Below, in pieces: positions 1-31,983 of a stretch of 64,000 nt of DNA (the stretch's first letter is position 1; each line of letters opens with the position of its first letter). The position numbers and the translations under genes were made by a program. The notes below the pieces were generated by a model, which had not been told where the DNA came from, made no database searches, and saw only the letters and a list, made by a program, of their open reading frames with translations. The stretch comes from Strongylocentrotus droebachiensis. Lineage: Eukaryota; Echinodermata; Echinoidea; Camarodonta; Strongylocentrotidae. The stretch covers positions 46,850-110,849 of the forward strand of contig JAVYIG010006851.1 of assembly GCA_035222895.1 (NCBI GenBank), read 5' to 3'.

Positions 1-913
1 CTTTATCTTGTATCTCCAACAATCCTTAGGGAATATAGAATTGTGCATGATCTTTGTCTAGGTAATACATAACACATGATCATACATTGGAGGCATATCC
101 TGTCCCAAAGAAAAATCGAACACTAAGTTCCTACAATTTAAATAACCCTTTCATATCAGTAACACAATTTTAAGAAATGTATGTTGGGTCCACACGGTCA
201 ATACAAACATGCCTTTGCGTGTATCACTGCATTGCCATGTAATACCGATTACCGCACAAAGCAGTTGTTACCATCAGCAACAGAGTGGCCAACAGGCTCA
301 GCAAGGCACTTCTGTTTTCAGAATAGTAACAACACCCTACTTGGTGATCATCTGTATAGAGGGCAAGTCCAAGGTGTTTGGTCATTCTGTGTCCCAGACA
401 TTATAAAGTATCAAGGAGTCAAGATCACAATATAAATTGATGCTATCACTTTCATTGATATTTGGTTTGATTCCATTTATAGTACAGCTATCAACATTAT
501 GACAATCATTAGGGGGGTGTTTCACCAAGATCCTAAGTTGAACTTATCTCTAAGTTGGACTTAAAAATTATGGAAAGCCGTTAGCATCTTTGAAAATGTT
601 TGGTAAAACTTATTTTTAAAGGCATAAAATGTTGATTCAAAAATTCATATTTTCTATCATCAAGGAGATATCATGTTCTGGATGTGGAATTTATAAAAAG
701 TCTAAAATACTTGAATTTCTGCTTTTGAATATATTTCATTTTAAGGCTCCAATGGCTGTCCATAATTTTAAGTCCAACTTAGTGTTAAGTTCTACTTAGG
801 ATCTTTGTGAAAGACCTCCCAGGTATACAAAATTCTATCCTGTGGTCGGTAGCATATGGGACAACATATCTTGGACTTGACTTGCCCTACCAAGGGGTGA
901 GGATTCTACTTAC
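1..913. other. KDM5 intron, truncated by the window edge
   Basis: No KDM5 exon is recognisable. The donor at 913 opens this intron on the minus strand and the next JmjC exon must lie left of position 1. It holds a terminal-inverted-repeat element at 512-820. Bases 1-45 resemble 1500-1560 by eye, suggesting a dispersed repeat cut by the edge. Confidence 0.7.
512..820. mobile_element. MITE with GGGGGGTGTTTCAC-type inverted ends
   Basis: The left end reads GGGGGGTGTTTCACCAAGAT and continues with CCTAAGTTGAACTTA. The right end is its inverted complement (TAAGTTCTACTTAGGATCTT then TGTGAAAGACCTCCC), giving imperfect inverted repeats of about 40 bp around an AT-rich interior without an ORF. No clear target-site duplication was identified. 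It lies in a KDM5 intron. Confidence 0.7.
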
Positions 914-20839
<19,926 letters not shown>

Positions 20840-21305
20840 AGTTATAATTCCAAAAAGATCCTTTGAATAAAAGTCACACCACTGATTAATCGTTCTAAAG
20901 AGATGTTTTCACATGTTTTAAGAGGATTTCTGCGTGATACCCAGTTGAAAACATTACGTGGATCGGCTCTCATCGATATCCACATGTTACGAGATATCGA
21001 TATGCATGTGCGCATGTGCAGATGCGATAATAATACAAATGAGATAAAAATGGGAAGCTCATGACCATGTACAACTTTTTATAGACAGTCAGGGGACGAT
21101 CATAGAGACTATTCATGGCAGAACTAATGAAGTCACTGTCCCACCCTGTAGTACAATCAAATGCATATATATATACATTTTCAAGCCAAGAAAGCCAAAT
21201 AAATGCCCTCTTTTACAAATAAAAGTGCTCCTTTTACCCCTCCCCGGCCCTTTCTTTTTTAATATAAGCACCCTTTTTACTTCTAATAAGAGCCAACCTT
21301 TTGAG
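20840..21305 (-). promoter_or_regulatory. KDM5 upstream region with DRE-like and NRF1-like motifs
   Basis: This is the 5' flank of the KDM5 start codon before unit A begins. It contains TATCGATA at 20995-21002 (the DRE/DREF consensus), a related ATCGATA at 20972-20978, and GTGCGCATGTGCA near 21009-21020, one change from the NRF1 palindrome TGCGCATGCGCA. In sea urchins the NRF1-family factor is P3A2. The position, 150-180 bp above the ATG, suits a TATA-less housekeeping promoter. The transcription start itself cannot be fixed. Confidence 0.45.
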
Positions 21306-21605
21306 TTCTGATGAGAGCCCTTTTCTTTTCTGACAACATGGCCATCTAATTATACCGATATTTTTTTTCTTTCTTTTCTTCTAACGAAATATCCTAGTTT
21401 TCAAGCAGCTAGTGGCATAATGGTCCCACAAATTCAAGGACCCCCATCCCGGCCCCACCCCCTCAAAAAACTAAACAAAGAAAAAGAAAAAGAAAAGGGA
21501 TAACATGGAAATAAAAGGAGGATAGAGAATAAAATATATCACATTTTTACACTTATTGTTTACCCCAGTATCTTTTATTCGTAATCATTCCATATGTAGG
21601 TCCTA

Positions 21606-22235
21606 AGTAGGCCTAATTCAGGCACGGATCCAGGGGGGGGGCGAGCGGGCCTTGCCCCCTGCAAAAACAGAGAGAGAGAGAGAGAGAAGGAAAAGAAGGG
21701 AAAGGGAAAGAGGAGAGAAAGGGAAAGGAGGAAGAGGAAGAAGAAAAGAAAAAGGGGAAAAAGAAGGAGATCGGGTGGGGGGCCGAAAGGGCCTAGCCTC
21801 CCAGCTAATACCCCCCCCCCCATTAAAAAATAAGAGAGAAGGAAAGAAAGGGAAAGAAAAAAGGAAAAGAGGAAATAAAGGGAAGGAAAAAAGAGGAAAA
21901 AGAAAAGAAGGGGATATCAGTTGCAATTTTCCCGCCAACAAGTTGTAGTTCAGGGGTGCAAAAGGCCCTGAAAAAAAAATAAAATGGGGGGGGGGAGGAA
22001 GAGAAAGGGAAAGAGGAGAGCTAAAAGGGAACAAACAAGAGGAGGAAGAAAAGAAGGGGAGAACAGTTGCGATTAATCACGCAAACAACGTGTGGATGGG
22101 GGGAGGGCGAAAGGCCCTTGCCTCCCCCAGCAAACCTAAAACAAAGTGAAGGAAGGGAAAGGACAAGAGGAGGGGAAGGGAAAGAAAAAAAGAGAAAGGA
22201 GAAAGGTAGGGGAGATCAGTCGCGATTTTTCTATG
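21606..22235. repeat. Purine-rich low-complexity and G-tract region
   Basis: Begins with a GGCACGGATCCAGG/poly-G block and continues as interrupted GAGA, GGAAA and AAGAAG runs with several poly-G or poly-C tracts. Apparent open frames are Arg/Glu/Lys or Phe/Pro/Ser strings with no domain. Unit B lacks this stretch. Confidence 0.85.
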
Positions 22236-22236
22236 T

Positions 22237-22850
22237 GTGAGCTGCCATTGTCACAAATAAGGTATCAAAATATGCTCATAGGCCTATACGGTAATTTAAT
22301 GTATAACCCCCTAAGCTTCTGGGGGCTTCGTCCCCTGGACCCCACACCAAGTTGTGTCCTTCCAGTGTCACAAATAAGGTATCATAATATGCTCATCTGA
22401 CCGTAATTTATTGGCCTAAACCCCTGAGCTTCGGGGGGCTTCCCCCCCCCCCCCTGGACCCCACGCCAAGTTGTGTCCTACCATTGTCACAAATAAGGTA
22501 TCATAATATGCTCATCTGACCGTAATTTATTGGCCTAAACCCCTGAGCCTTCGGGGGCTTCGCCCCCCTCGACCCCACACCAATGTGTGACCTGCCAGTG
22601 TCACAAATAAGGTATAAAAAAAATGCTCATCTGACGGTAATTTAATGTATAAACCCCTAAGCTTCTGGGAGCTTCGCCCCCTGGACCCCACACTAATTTC
22701 TGTTCTGTCAGTGTCACAAATAAGGTATCAAAATATGCTCATAAGACCGTAATTTATTGGCCCAAACCTCTGAGCTTCTGGGGGCTCCACCCCTTGACCC
22801 CCTTGACCCCCGCCTGGGCTTCGCCTCTAGACCCCACGCCAATTTATGCT
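22237..22850. repeat. Satellite-like tandem array, about 115-bp period, five copies
   Basis: The phrase TGTCACAAATAAGGTAT recurs at about 22251, 22370, 22486, 22600 and 22711. Each unit also holds an AT-rich block, a hairpin-forming GCTTCTGGGGGCTTCGCCCC-type motif and TGGACCCCACNCCAA. It is present in unit A only and has no coding frame. Confidence 0.9.
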
Positions 22851-24347
22851 ATGCTCTACCTGATTAGAGAAACGTTAAGCGGGGCCTCCATGTAAGTGTG
22901 GGGTGATGCAGATTTTTTTTGTAGTATTATTATTTTTATTTTACTATTATTGTTATTATCATTATTAATATTATCCTTATTTTCATTAATATTATTATTA
23001 TTAATATCATTATTGTTGTTATTTTCGATTCTCCTCCCATATACATCTTCTGAATGCAAAGAATATTTGTTACTCACAAAACAAGGGAAATTTGTCTCAT
23101 TCCCGACCAGCAGCCTTTACTTACACACTATCATGAATTTTCTTTCAAAACTGAGGGAAACGTGTGAAATTTATTACTGCAAGCAGAAACTGCAATTTCT
23201 TTTTTTCTTTCCCTTTTTCACCTTCATTTCCTCCCTCTCACTCTCTGTTTTTTTTTTCCTCTATCCTTTTATCTCTCTTTATTTCTTCCTCTCTATTTGT
23301 TTACCCCCTCCCTCTCTCTCTCTCTTTTCTGCAATCTTCTTTTATTCTTTCTGTATTCAGCAACACTAAATAACACAAATTAATCAACCTGAAACATGTG
23401 CATAATTTGTAACCTTTGATCCTATTACTTATATTTGGATAGCTTCAAACAAAAATTAGGCTTCACTGTAAAATCTAAAGTCATGTAAAAAATCCATCTG
23501 GTTGAAGTTGCTGTAAAAATGCAAGTAGATGGAACCTAGTAATACACTTCAATTCTTTGTAATTCATTTTTTAAACATTGTCTCTACAATACATAATAGC
23601 AAAATTTTACTTGTATCTAAGCATAATGCATATACATATTTGCAAGGAATAAAATCAATGAAACTATTGTCATAACGCTATCGATGGATTTGGGGATATG
23701 TGGGGATTCAATGCAAACAAAATATTGTGAGGTTTACAAAATGGAAGTAGAGAAAAATATATGATTTTCAAGGCATCCGTTCGTCAAAATATTATCATGA
23801 AATAATAATGCTGATAAGTTTTAAAAGATACATTTTTGTCTCACTTGACCAATGCTCATCACACATATCAAAAAAATGTTTTTATGTTTTTAGAAGGTAA
23901 AAAAATGGCTAATTGTTAACATTTAATTCTTACTTTCACATAAAGCAGTGTTAATTTTTTTTTTATACCAAAGTTAAATGCACACTTCTAAAGCAAAATT
24001 TGTTATTTCATTTGAATTTATTTACTCAAGAATGGAAGACACTGGAAATAATGAATATACTATTTAAATCCAATTCCAATCAAACTTTACACATTGTAAA
24101 TTCTTCACAGAACCGAATTATTTTATGTCTGTTATAATAAAGTTTTGATGATATTTAGCAAGATAATAAACAGATGGCCAATATGCCTACATACGTTTAA
24201 GATCTGCCATTTTCATGTAAATGGTAACACAACTATCACCCAATATGATATGCTTTGATAATACCTTTCAACTTTGTATTCTACTGAGGATTAATTACAT
24301 AACATGTAGCATGATCATTACATAATGCGAAAAAAAACTTCCATATG

Positions 24348-24796
24348 CAGATCTGCCAACCTCTGGAGTTCAAAAACTGTATTCTTTAATCCCAAAAGTT
24401 GTATTTTACTGACATAAGTTGTATTCTTTAAAAAAAACACGGACTGTTACGCGGATCAATGCCTCTTACAGTTCCTACATACAGGAAGAATGTTTTTAAA
24501 GGATCATTGATTGAATATTCATGATTTCATCATGACTGGTGTGTTAGATGAACCAATGAACATCTCCAAATTGCTGATGTGAGATGCTTGTAGAATACTT
24601 TATAGGTCAGAATGGGCATTTTGCCATTGAAAATGGTACACACACACACACAAAATACCACCAAAATTTTTTTTTTTTAAATTATAAAAAAAATAATTAA
24701 AAAAAAAATCGTATTTTATTGAGGAAAATCGTACTGTCGTATTTACTTCTAAAAATCGTACTAAATACGACTAAATCGTACTGGTTGGCAGGTCTG
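24348..24796. mobile_element. MITE family C, copy 2 (unit A only)
   Basis: Starts CAGATCTGCCAACC and ends GGTTGGCAGGTCTG, flanked by CATATG at 24342-24347 and 24797-24802. Unit B has the uninterrupted site CTTCCATATGATTAAC near 42800, with a single CATATG. This confirms both the element ends and the 6-bp duplication. Confidence 0.92.
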
Positions 24797-25019
24797 CATA
24801 TGATTAACAATGATTGTGAGATATATTCACCAGGCAGAATGAACTCTGTGAATCTTTATTATCCAAAACAGTAATATAATGAAGTACTGAAATTGAAATA
24901 GAGCTAATAACCTCAAAGTGTTCACATATGTGGGAAATCCAAAATTAACTGATAGTATCCAGTAATTATTTAAGTGACATACAACACTTTTAATACATCA
25001 AATCAAGTGATTGGAGGGT

Positions 25020-25285
25020 GGGGTCAAATTCAGTGTTAGAGATTTTAGTAATTCACCTTGTTTTACTGTACAAACAAAACCCAGGACCGTGCCATTCTGA
25101 TTAAATTATGCCAGGGCATGGCTAAAGTTGATATCAAATCAAGTTTAGGGGGGAGGGGGTGGATCTTGAATTTTGTGTTAGAAATTTCAATCAAATATCT
25201 TGTTTTACTGTACAAAAAAACCCAGAACGTTCTGATTAAATGATGTCAGGGCATGGCCAAAGTTTCTATAATCAGAATAGGCCAA
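25020..25285. repeat. Internal two-copy repeat, about 141-bp period
   Basis: TTGTTTTACTGTACAAA followed by CCCAG(G)AC and GATTAAAT...CAGGGCATGG occurs at about 25060 and 25201. The same pair is present in unit B at 43076 and 43219, so the repeat predates the duplication. It is downstream of the RBR stop codon. Confidence 0.75.
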
Positions 25286-25739
25286 CATCTTTTGCTGCAG
25301 CCATTAGACAATGAAATAGTGAATTCTGTCTCTTTTATTGACCGACATTTGGGTCTCAATTCCCAAAGGAGGTCTCAATTTAAATTTATTATCAAACCAC
25401 TGTCTAAACCTCCATGGACAAAAAGCAAAGACTGCACATAAGGCCACACACATACAATCTTGAGGAAATTTAAACCACACCTACTCAGTAAATTTCAGCA
25501 GCATTGCTTCTTCATTCATGTTGCTGTATTTGCTAAAAACTACATCGTCAATAATTCATAAAAACTGAAGAGCCATACTAGATAGTTATATAAAGGAATG
25601 TCTTTAGGCACAGCCTGGTTGCACCATCCTATACCACTACAATGAAAATATTCTAATAGTTGATGGCTTAGTGTAAGTACACATTTTGATTTAATTGGAT
25701 CATTTGGATCACTGAATTGGTTTGATTGCTGCAATCAAT

Positions 25740-25890
25740 TGGATCATGTCTGTACCTTTCCTATTGCACTTTGTATAAATGTATCATGTACGTATTTCAT
25801 CTTTTGCACAAGCTGCGCCATGAGCATTTGACTGTCAAGTGGATTTGGCGCCTTATAAATCTTTGGTATTATTATTATTATTATCAGTAT
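25740..25890 (+). repeat. Retroelement 3' end with (ATT)n tail, unit A only
   Basis: The block ends GGCGCCTTATAAATCTTTGG followed by (TATT)/(ATT)n, a typical SINE or LINE tail. It sits about 85 bp beyond the RBR-A stop codon. Unit B carries an unrelated SINE-like insertion at the same place (43752-43999). Confidence 0.65.
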
Positions 25891-25974
25891 AGCGGCATTG
25901 AAAATATACTCTTAGATGGCGGCGACATGCAGTGCATACGGTACTCTGATTCACTGAAATCTCCTTTCATGTGG

Positions 25975-28900
25975 CTAATACTCCTTGAAAGGAAGGTTGA
26001 TTGGAACTTCTTTCATGTCGCTCAGATCAGAAGCTACTTTGGCTACCAAAGACAGACAGCTCTTGCCATTGTCAAAGAGTGTCCTGATTCTCTCCACACA
26101 CCCCCTAACATCCAACATCCTCAGGTTCAAGATCTGTTTGGAAAAAAGTTATTTCAAATAGTAATCCTCTGATAAAATGATAATCACTTGATTTACAGAT
26201 CTATACTAGTGATATACTAGAAATACATTAAATCCATTGCTATTGCTTTTGCTCCTATGGTGCATAAGAAAAAGTAAATTCCTTTACATAAAAATTTTAA
26301 AATTCATAACATGTCATCATACATAGTCCATTGAGGTTTTGCAGTGTTATACTACTAAAAAACGAACTATCATCATCATGATTACAAAATTTATTATTAA
26401 TTAAAAAGTTTATCTTTAAAAATGTTCACAAGAAGGTAAAACTTACATCATCCACCTGTTGAGAAATGAAAGCCAGCCTTGTTTTATGCTGGTACAGCCG
26501 TCTTTTCAGATCACATGGAGGAGAAGACTCTTGAAGGATTTCTAAGAACTCCAAGACAGAGTATGCCTGCAATTCAAAACAGATGTATTAGTAGTTGACA
26601 TTGAACAACATTTGTGTTTGTGCTGAGCTATATCAGTTATGCCTCAGTCACACCTTTGCGTATTTGGCTTGCGTATTGCTGCGTATTTATGGCAAGCCGT
26701 TTTAACATTTTTTCTTATTGCTTGATATCAAGAATTCAAATTTAAAATTACCATTGCTTTACAACAGAAAATCATTTCTTGATATCAAGAAAAAGGAACA
26801 AATGTTAAAACGGCTTGCCATAAATACGCAAGCCAAATACGTAAAGGTGTGACTGAGGCATTGGAACTACATTATTTTGCAATCCTGCATAATATGTTTC
26901 ATATTATTATACTAATAATATCATAATATCAATGCTGTTCTTTCTGATGACACTGCAATTATTATTATATATCACCAATTGCCAGCTTCCCATTTACACT
27001 CGGGTAGAGAGTGGCAAATGTGGACTAATGTCTTGCCAAAGGATTTTGGTTGGGCTGGGATTTGAACCCTCAGACCTTGGATTGAGAATCAAGTAAATGA
27101 ACCACTATACCATGACACCCCCACAAATGACGTCTTTCACCCACTACAATATGTTTGTAAACAATAGTCTGTAATCTACATGTGACATCAGAGTTTTGAT
27201 TACTGAAAATTCAGAATCTTTTGCAACATGAAAATTTAGAAAATGCTTTAATTTTGCCTTTTTCACAGCAAGAAGCTTTTACATACTTGTTTCAATAAAG
27301 CTTCAGGGTTGTGATTAACTTATTCAAAAAAACTTTTGAAAAATTAGACAACTTGCAAAATTTACGAGTCTGTTTTACTTGAAAGTTCTTGGTGTTATGG
27401 AAAAGAAACATTCATGACTTCTACAATAACACTTCTAACTTATGTATTAATAGTGACTTGATAAACCCCCGACATCTCTAAAAATGTGAAAGATCCGGAG
27501 TGCCTCAAATTGTTGCTGCTTTTATATTGTAACAACAGAGGCATTTTACATGTTTGTAAAAAAAGAATCAACAACAACACCAACAACAAACAATTTATAG
27601 TGATATGAGTTTTGAAGAGACAAATTCTGGACTCCTTCCCGCAAGATTATGTCATCATCCCAATGAAAAATTTATGACTGGGGCTCATTTTCCGATTGGG
27701 TGACTTGTCTTTCCGTAAAACATGTACATGGCCTACCTCCAGCAGAAAATCTGAAGAATTCTTGAATAAGTTGTTTATTTCTTCCAAGAGCTTCATCCCA
27801 GATTCAGCACCTCTCAGCAGGGAAAACATTGCAGCCTTTGTAGGTGTTGAGTTAGGTGCTTGTCTGTCGCACTCCTCTGAACTCTTATCAAGGGTTAGTG
27901 CGAGAGCCTGAAAACAAAAAATGGGGGAAAATATTTGCAATAGGTCTACTGGTCTAGGCAGTTTAAAGAAAGCAAATCACATTACAAGGTTCATATAACT
28001 GTCTATACGCCATAGTATTATGCTGTCCTTTGCAAAGCACTGTTTTAATTGTAATATGTTTGAGAGTTGTATGACCTTTGCCCTTAATGAGCAGTGTCTT
28101 GTTAGTGTCAGTTTTTCCTTATGAGATGGTTTGAAACCCCTTATATATCATAACTAGTAGTTGTTCCTTAATGTCACGGTGGCAGCAGTGGGATATGAAC
28201 CCATGCCACTGAAATGATTTGTGACTCAAAGGAAAGGAGAAAAGAAGACATCACACCATAGTATTTATGCTGCCATCTGTGAGTGTGAGGCATTGTTTTA
28301 CCTTTTAATGACATGTTCAAGAGTTGTATAATGTCAGTTATTAAATGCCTTATTAAATAGATCTTAAATTACTTATTTACTGTGACATGTAGTTGTTCTT
28401 TTAATGTCATTATGTTTTCATAATGAAAAGTGACCTCACATTTGTACCAGGATTTATTTTGTGAAAGATATATAGGGTTAGGGTTAAACTTAGGTTTTAT
28501 ATTTTAGTGATATTGTTAGGATTAGGTTTAGGGACGGTTAGATAAAGTGGTTGGTAGGTTAAGCTCATAATTAGAATATGATTCCCTATAAAATCTAGGT
28601 GACACAGAGTTACATATTGGGCAAATAACCAGTGTACAACAGCTGCATACTGAACAAAACTCAGAATAACTACACAGACCCTTCAATACAGAAAAATGTC
28701 AATGCATATGATTCTTCATTTCAATCCTTTCTTTCCTTGAAGAGTTCTTGTGAATACTTAGTGAAAAAGATCTCAGGTCATATTGTTGCCAAAATGCATC
28801 TGTAATAACCCATCCAGGCAAGCTAAACTTGTGGAATTAGACCAAAATAGCTCAAATATAGTCTCTGTCTTAGCATCAGTACTTACCACCCTGTTGGCCA

Positions 28901-31900
28901 GTTTGTGAGCCCGTTGACTCCTCCTGAAACTGTAGACTCTTGATCTCTTGAAATGGTGCATTACTGAGAATTGGTATACATGCTCCATAGTTTGTTTGTG
29001 AAACTCAAAGATCTGTAACATTACCACCAAAAAAATTGTATCAAGAAAAACATCGTATTTTACAGCCTTAACTACACCTGTACCTAAACACGCTTAAAGT
29101 AGAATCAAATTATTTGAATTTGGTTTTTCTTTTTGCAAAACATGGAAAAGGTTCTTTTTTTCCCCATCTTTTCTAAACATACATGACACATGAACACATA
29201 CATTATGAATTTTTCATGAATCAACTTGAATTATAAGAAAGACAAAAAAGTAAATAGATAATCCTATTTTTACTATGTTAAAGGTAAAGACCAGTATTGG
29301 AAAGGCCCCAATTTCAAAAAATGAAATGGAAGCTCTCATACCAATCATGTGAAAGAATATGTTTTGACTAATACATGATGATAAAAAATTTGCCGGGAAA
29401 CCGCCTACTAATTCATATATTTGGTAAATTTGTTTCTCTCATGGACTGTGAGAGATATAGGGTAGTCCCATATACATCTTTCTGTGTATAGTGCTTGTAA
29501 CTTTACGAAGAATGGGCCAAATTTCTTATCATTTTGATGATTCCAGAACCTTGCAGATGCTAGCTAGATGCTAGATGATCAACCTTTTCTGATCGATTCC
29601 ACAACGTTTCTTTCACAATGCAATCGCATGACCATAACTGGTCTTTACCTTTAAGTCTGCTGAGTGCTGACAATTATTTTTTCTGTGCTATAAAAACAAG
29701 TTTAATTACACAACAATTGTGGGGAAAATGTTGACTGAATCTTCTACCCCAATGAATAATGCAGACCACTTCCATTAATGTTATTTATCGTAAAGCATTT
29801 CCACAAAAATGAAAACATCTGCATATTTTAATTCTATGAAAAAATATTGTATCATAACTTCAATAATTCTATTCCGTAATAACCTGATGTGTCCTTGCTT
29901 AATTCATTGTAAAAAGAGACTATTGACTAAACTAGCAAATGCGAAGTGCAAATTTATTTGCACATTGCATATTGATTCATAGAATGGATTTCCCCAAGGC
30001 CAATCCAATCTATGTACTTGACTTATATATAAAACTTACCTCAAGAGTAAGTGTTGCTTGTGTGCATTTGTAAACATCATGGTCAGAAATCAGTGCTCCA
30101 CATCTCCAACAGAAAGCGCATAGGCAGGAACACGTGATTACATCGCAGAAGCCCGGTGAAATCTTCTCAATTGGATTGTTACACTTTGGACAGTTCTTGT
30201 GTCTGATCTCGTCAATGATGCTTTCATTTTCTCTATTCACAGACTTTACTGAAAAAATACAACATGGAGAACAATGTATTACCTTCTGAAATATTTAGCA
30301 ATAGCAAATTATTTACCTAATAAAAATAAGATACTTTTTGGCTAGCCCATGTGACTTACATACCCTGTGCTAAAACTCTTTAACAATTAACATTACTATA
30401 TTATCTCTTTGCTGTATATCTCTTTACACATTTTGGCAGTAAACATTACATTATTTAGTAATACCGGTATGTGAAATATTCTGAAATACTTTGATTTAAA
30501 AAAACTGAGATAGCTAATATTTTCACCTTCCATTAAATAAAACACCTTCACAGTTGCTCAGACATAAGGTAAAACACATTTTAGGCATGAATGTCATCTA
30601 GATCATGCAACAAAGCAGAATATATTGTGATTGATCAGATATTCCTCTGGCAACAATTGCTCCACGCTTTATTTCATCAAAGATATAGGGTTAGGGTTGA
30701 AATTGGGTTTTAGATTAGGTGTAGGGTTCAGGTTTAGATCCAGGGTTGAAGTTAGGAATTTGGTGTAGGATATGGATCTTGAAGCAATTGTCACAGAAGC
30801 ATGTGTACCGTAATTAACGGTGTATAAACCGCCCTTGTGTATTAACCGCACCCCTCTTTTTCGCCCTGTCGGCAGCAAGCCAGGTCCGTGTTAAAAAACC
30901 CACGCGGGAAGGCCTTTCATTTAACTGCGAGATGCAGCTGAATGTGTAAGATCATTAATGTAAATTAAAAAACAGTAGAGGACCTAGGATAGAACCTTGT
31001 GGTACGCCGTGTAATAGAAGAATTTTAAAATTTTATTTTATTTTGTTTGTGTACCGTGTATATGACGCACCCCCGAATTTGAATTTTTTTCGGCGGCAAA
31101 AAAGTGTGGTTAATACAACGTTAATTACGGTAGTGCAACCAAAGGTGGGATGTGTACACTTACAGACAATAGCCTTATCTGCTCTGTATTTAGCAGCTTG
31201 GACACAGGACGCCGGCCAGTGGGTTTCTTGCATGCACTTGGAACACCAGACAAAGCCACATTCACAAGTGATGGTCATTCCCTTTGATGTAACATCAGTG
31301 AATCTAGCCACACGTCCGCATCCAGTGTTAGGACACCAATGTAGATGCTTGTCACAAGCTACCGTAGCATTGATCTTCTGCTGCCGATGGAAAGTTGCGA
31401 GCTTGTATGGCACCAGAGACATCACGGTCACCCGGTCAACTGGCACCTTACAGTTGAATTCCTTCAAAAAAGTAAATAAGAGAAGGCTTACATCAGTGTA
31501 TAATCATGTTAAAATCAGGCAATATATGATTTACTTCACATTGCTGACAAGAATATAACAAATAACAAAAATGTTTAAATATGAAACATGAAGAAAAGAA
31601 CCCAGATTATATTGTAAGAAATCACATGAATATGTTTTTCAGTGAAAATAAAACACATTAAAAATATATTATCAAGATACATGAAAAAGCAAAAATTACA
31701 CTCCATAGATGAGAAATGGAACCATGTATCAAATAAGTTAATAGTGCTCACTGCGTCTATTGTTCTACTGGAGAAGATGAATATTAATGAGTCAGAATTA
31801 ATGATGGGGTAAGAGGACACTTTTTTTTTTTTTTTTGGTCTGGAAATTTGAAAATTTGAAATTTTTCTTTGTTGGGGGGGGGGGGTAAGGTCACCTTTTT

Positions 31901-31951
31901 TAGGTCAGCCATGGGCATAATTTTTTTTTTTAAATTTTTTTTTTAAATAAT

Positions 31952-31983
<32 letters not shown>

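Noticed and set aside
21618..22034. Long open frames of Phe/Pro/Ser or Arg/Glu/Lys in the purine-rich region
   Set aside because: Low-complexity translation of GA-rich DNA; no domain, and absent from unit B.
22896..23369. 157-codon plus-strand frame rich in Leu/Ile/Phe/Ser
   Set aside because: Driven by ATT and CTT repeats; it is not preserved in unit B, where a 230-bp block interrupts it.
25726..26172. 148-codon plus-strand frame
   Set aside because: It runs antisense over the last RBR-A exon and through a retroelement tail.
27050..27124. Possible functional tRNA gene on the minus strand
   Set aside because: A and B boxes are recognisable, but the anticodon arm does not fold into a proper 5-bp stem and 7-nt loop and a SINE body follows; treated as a SINE head.
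31043..31558. 171-codon plus-strand frame opposite RBR-A exon 6
   Set aside because: Shadow of the minus-strand IBR exon; the same antisense frame appears in unit B.
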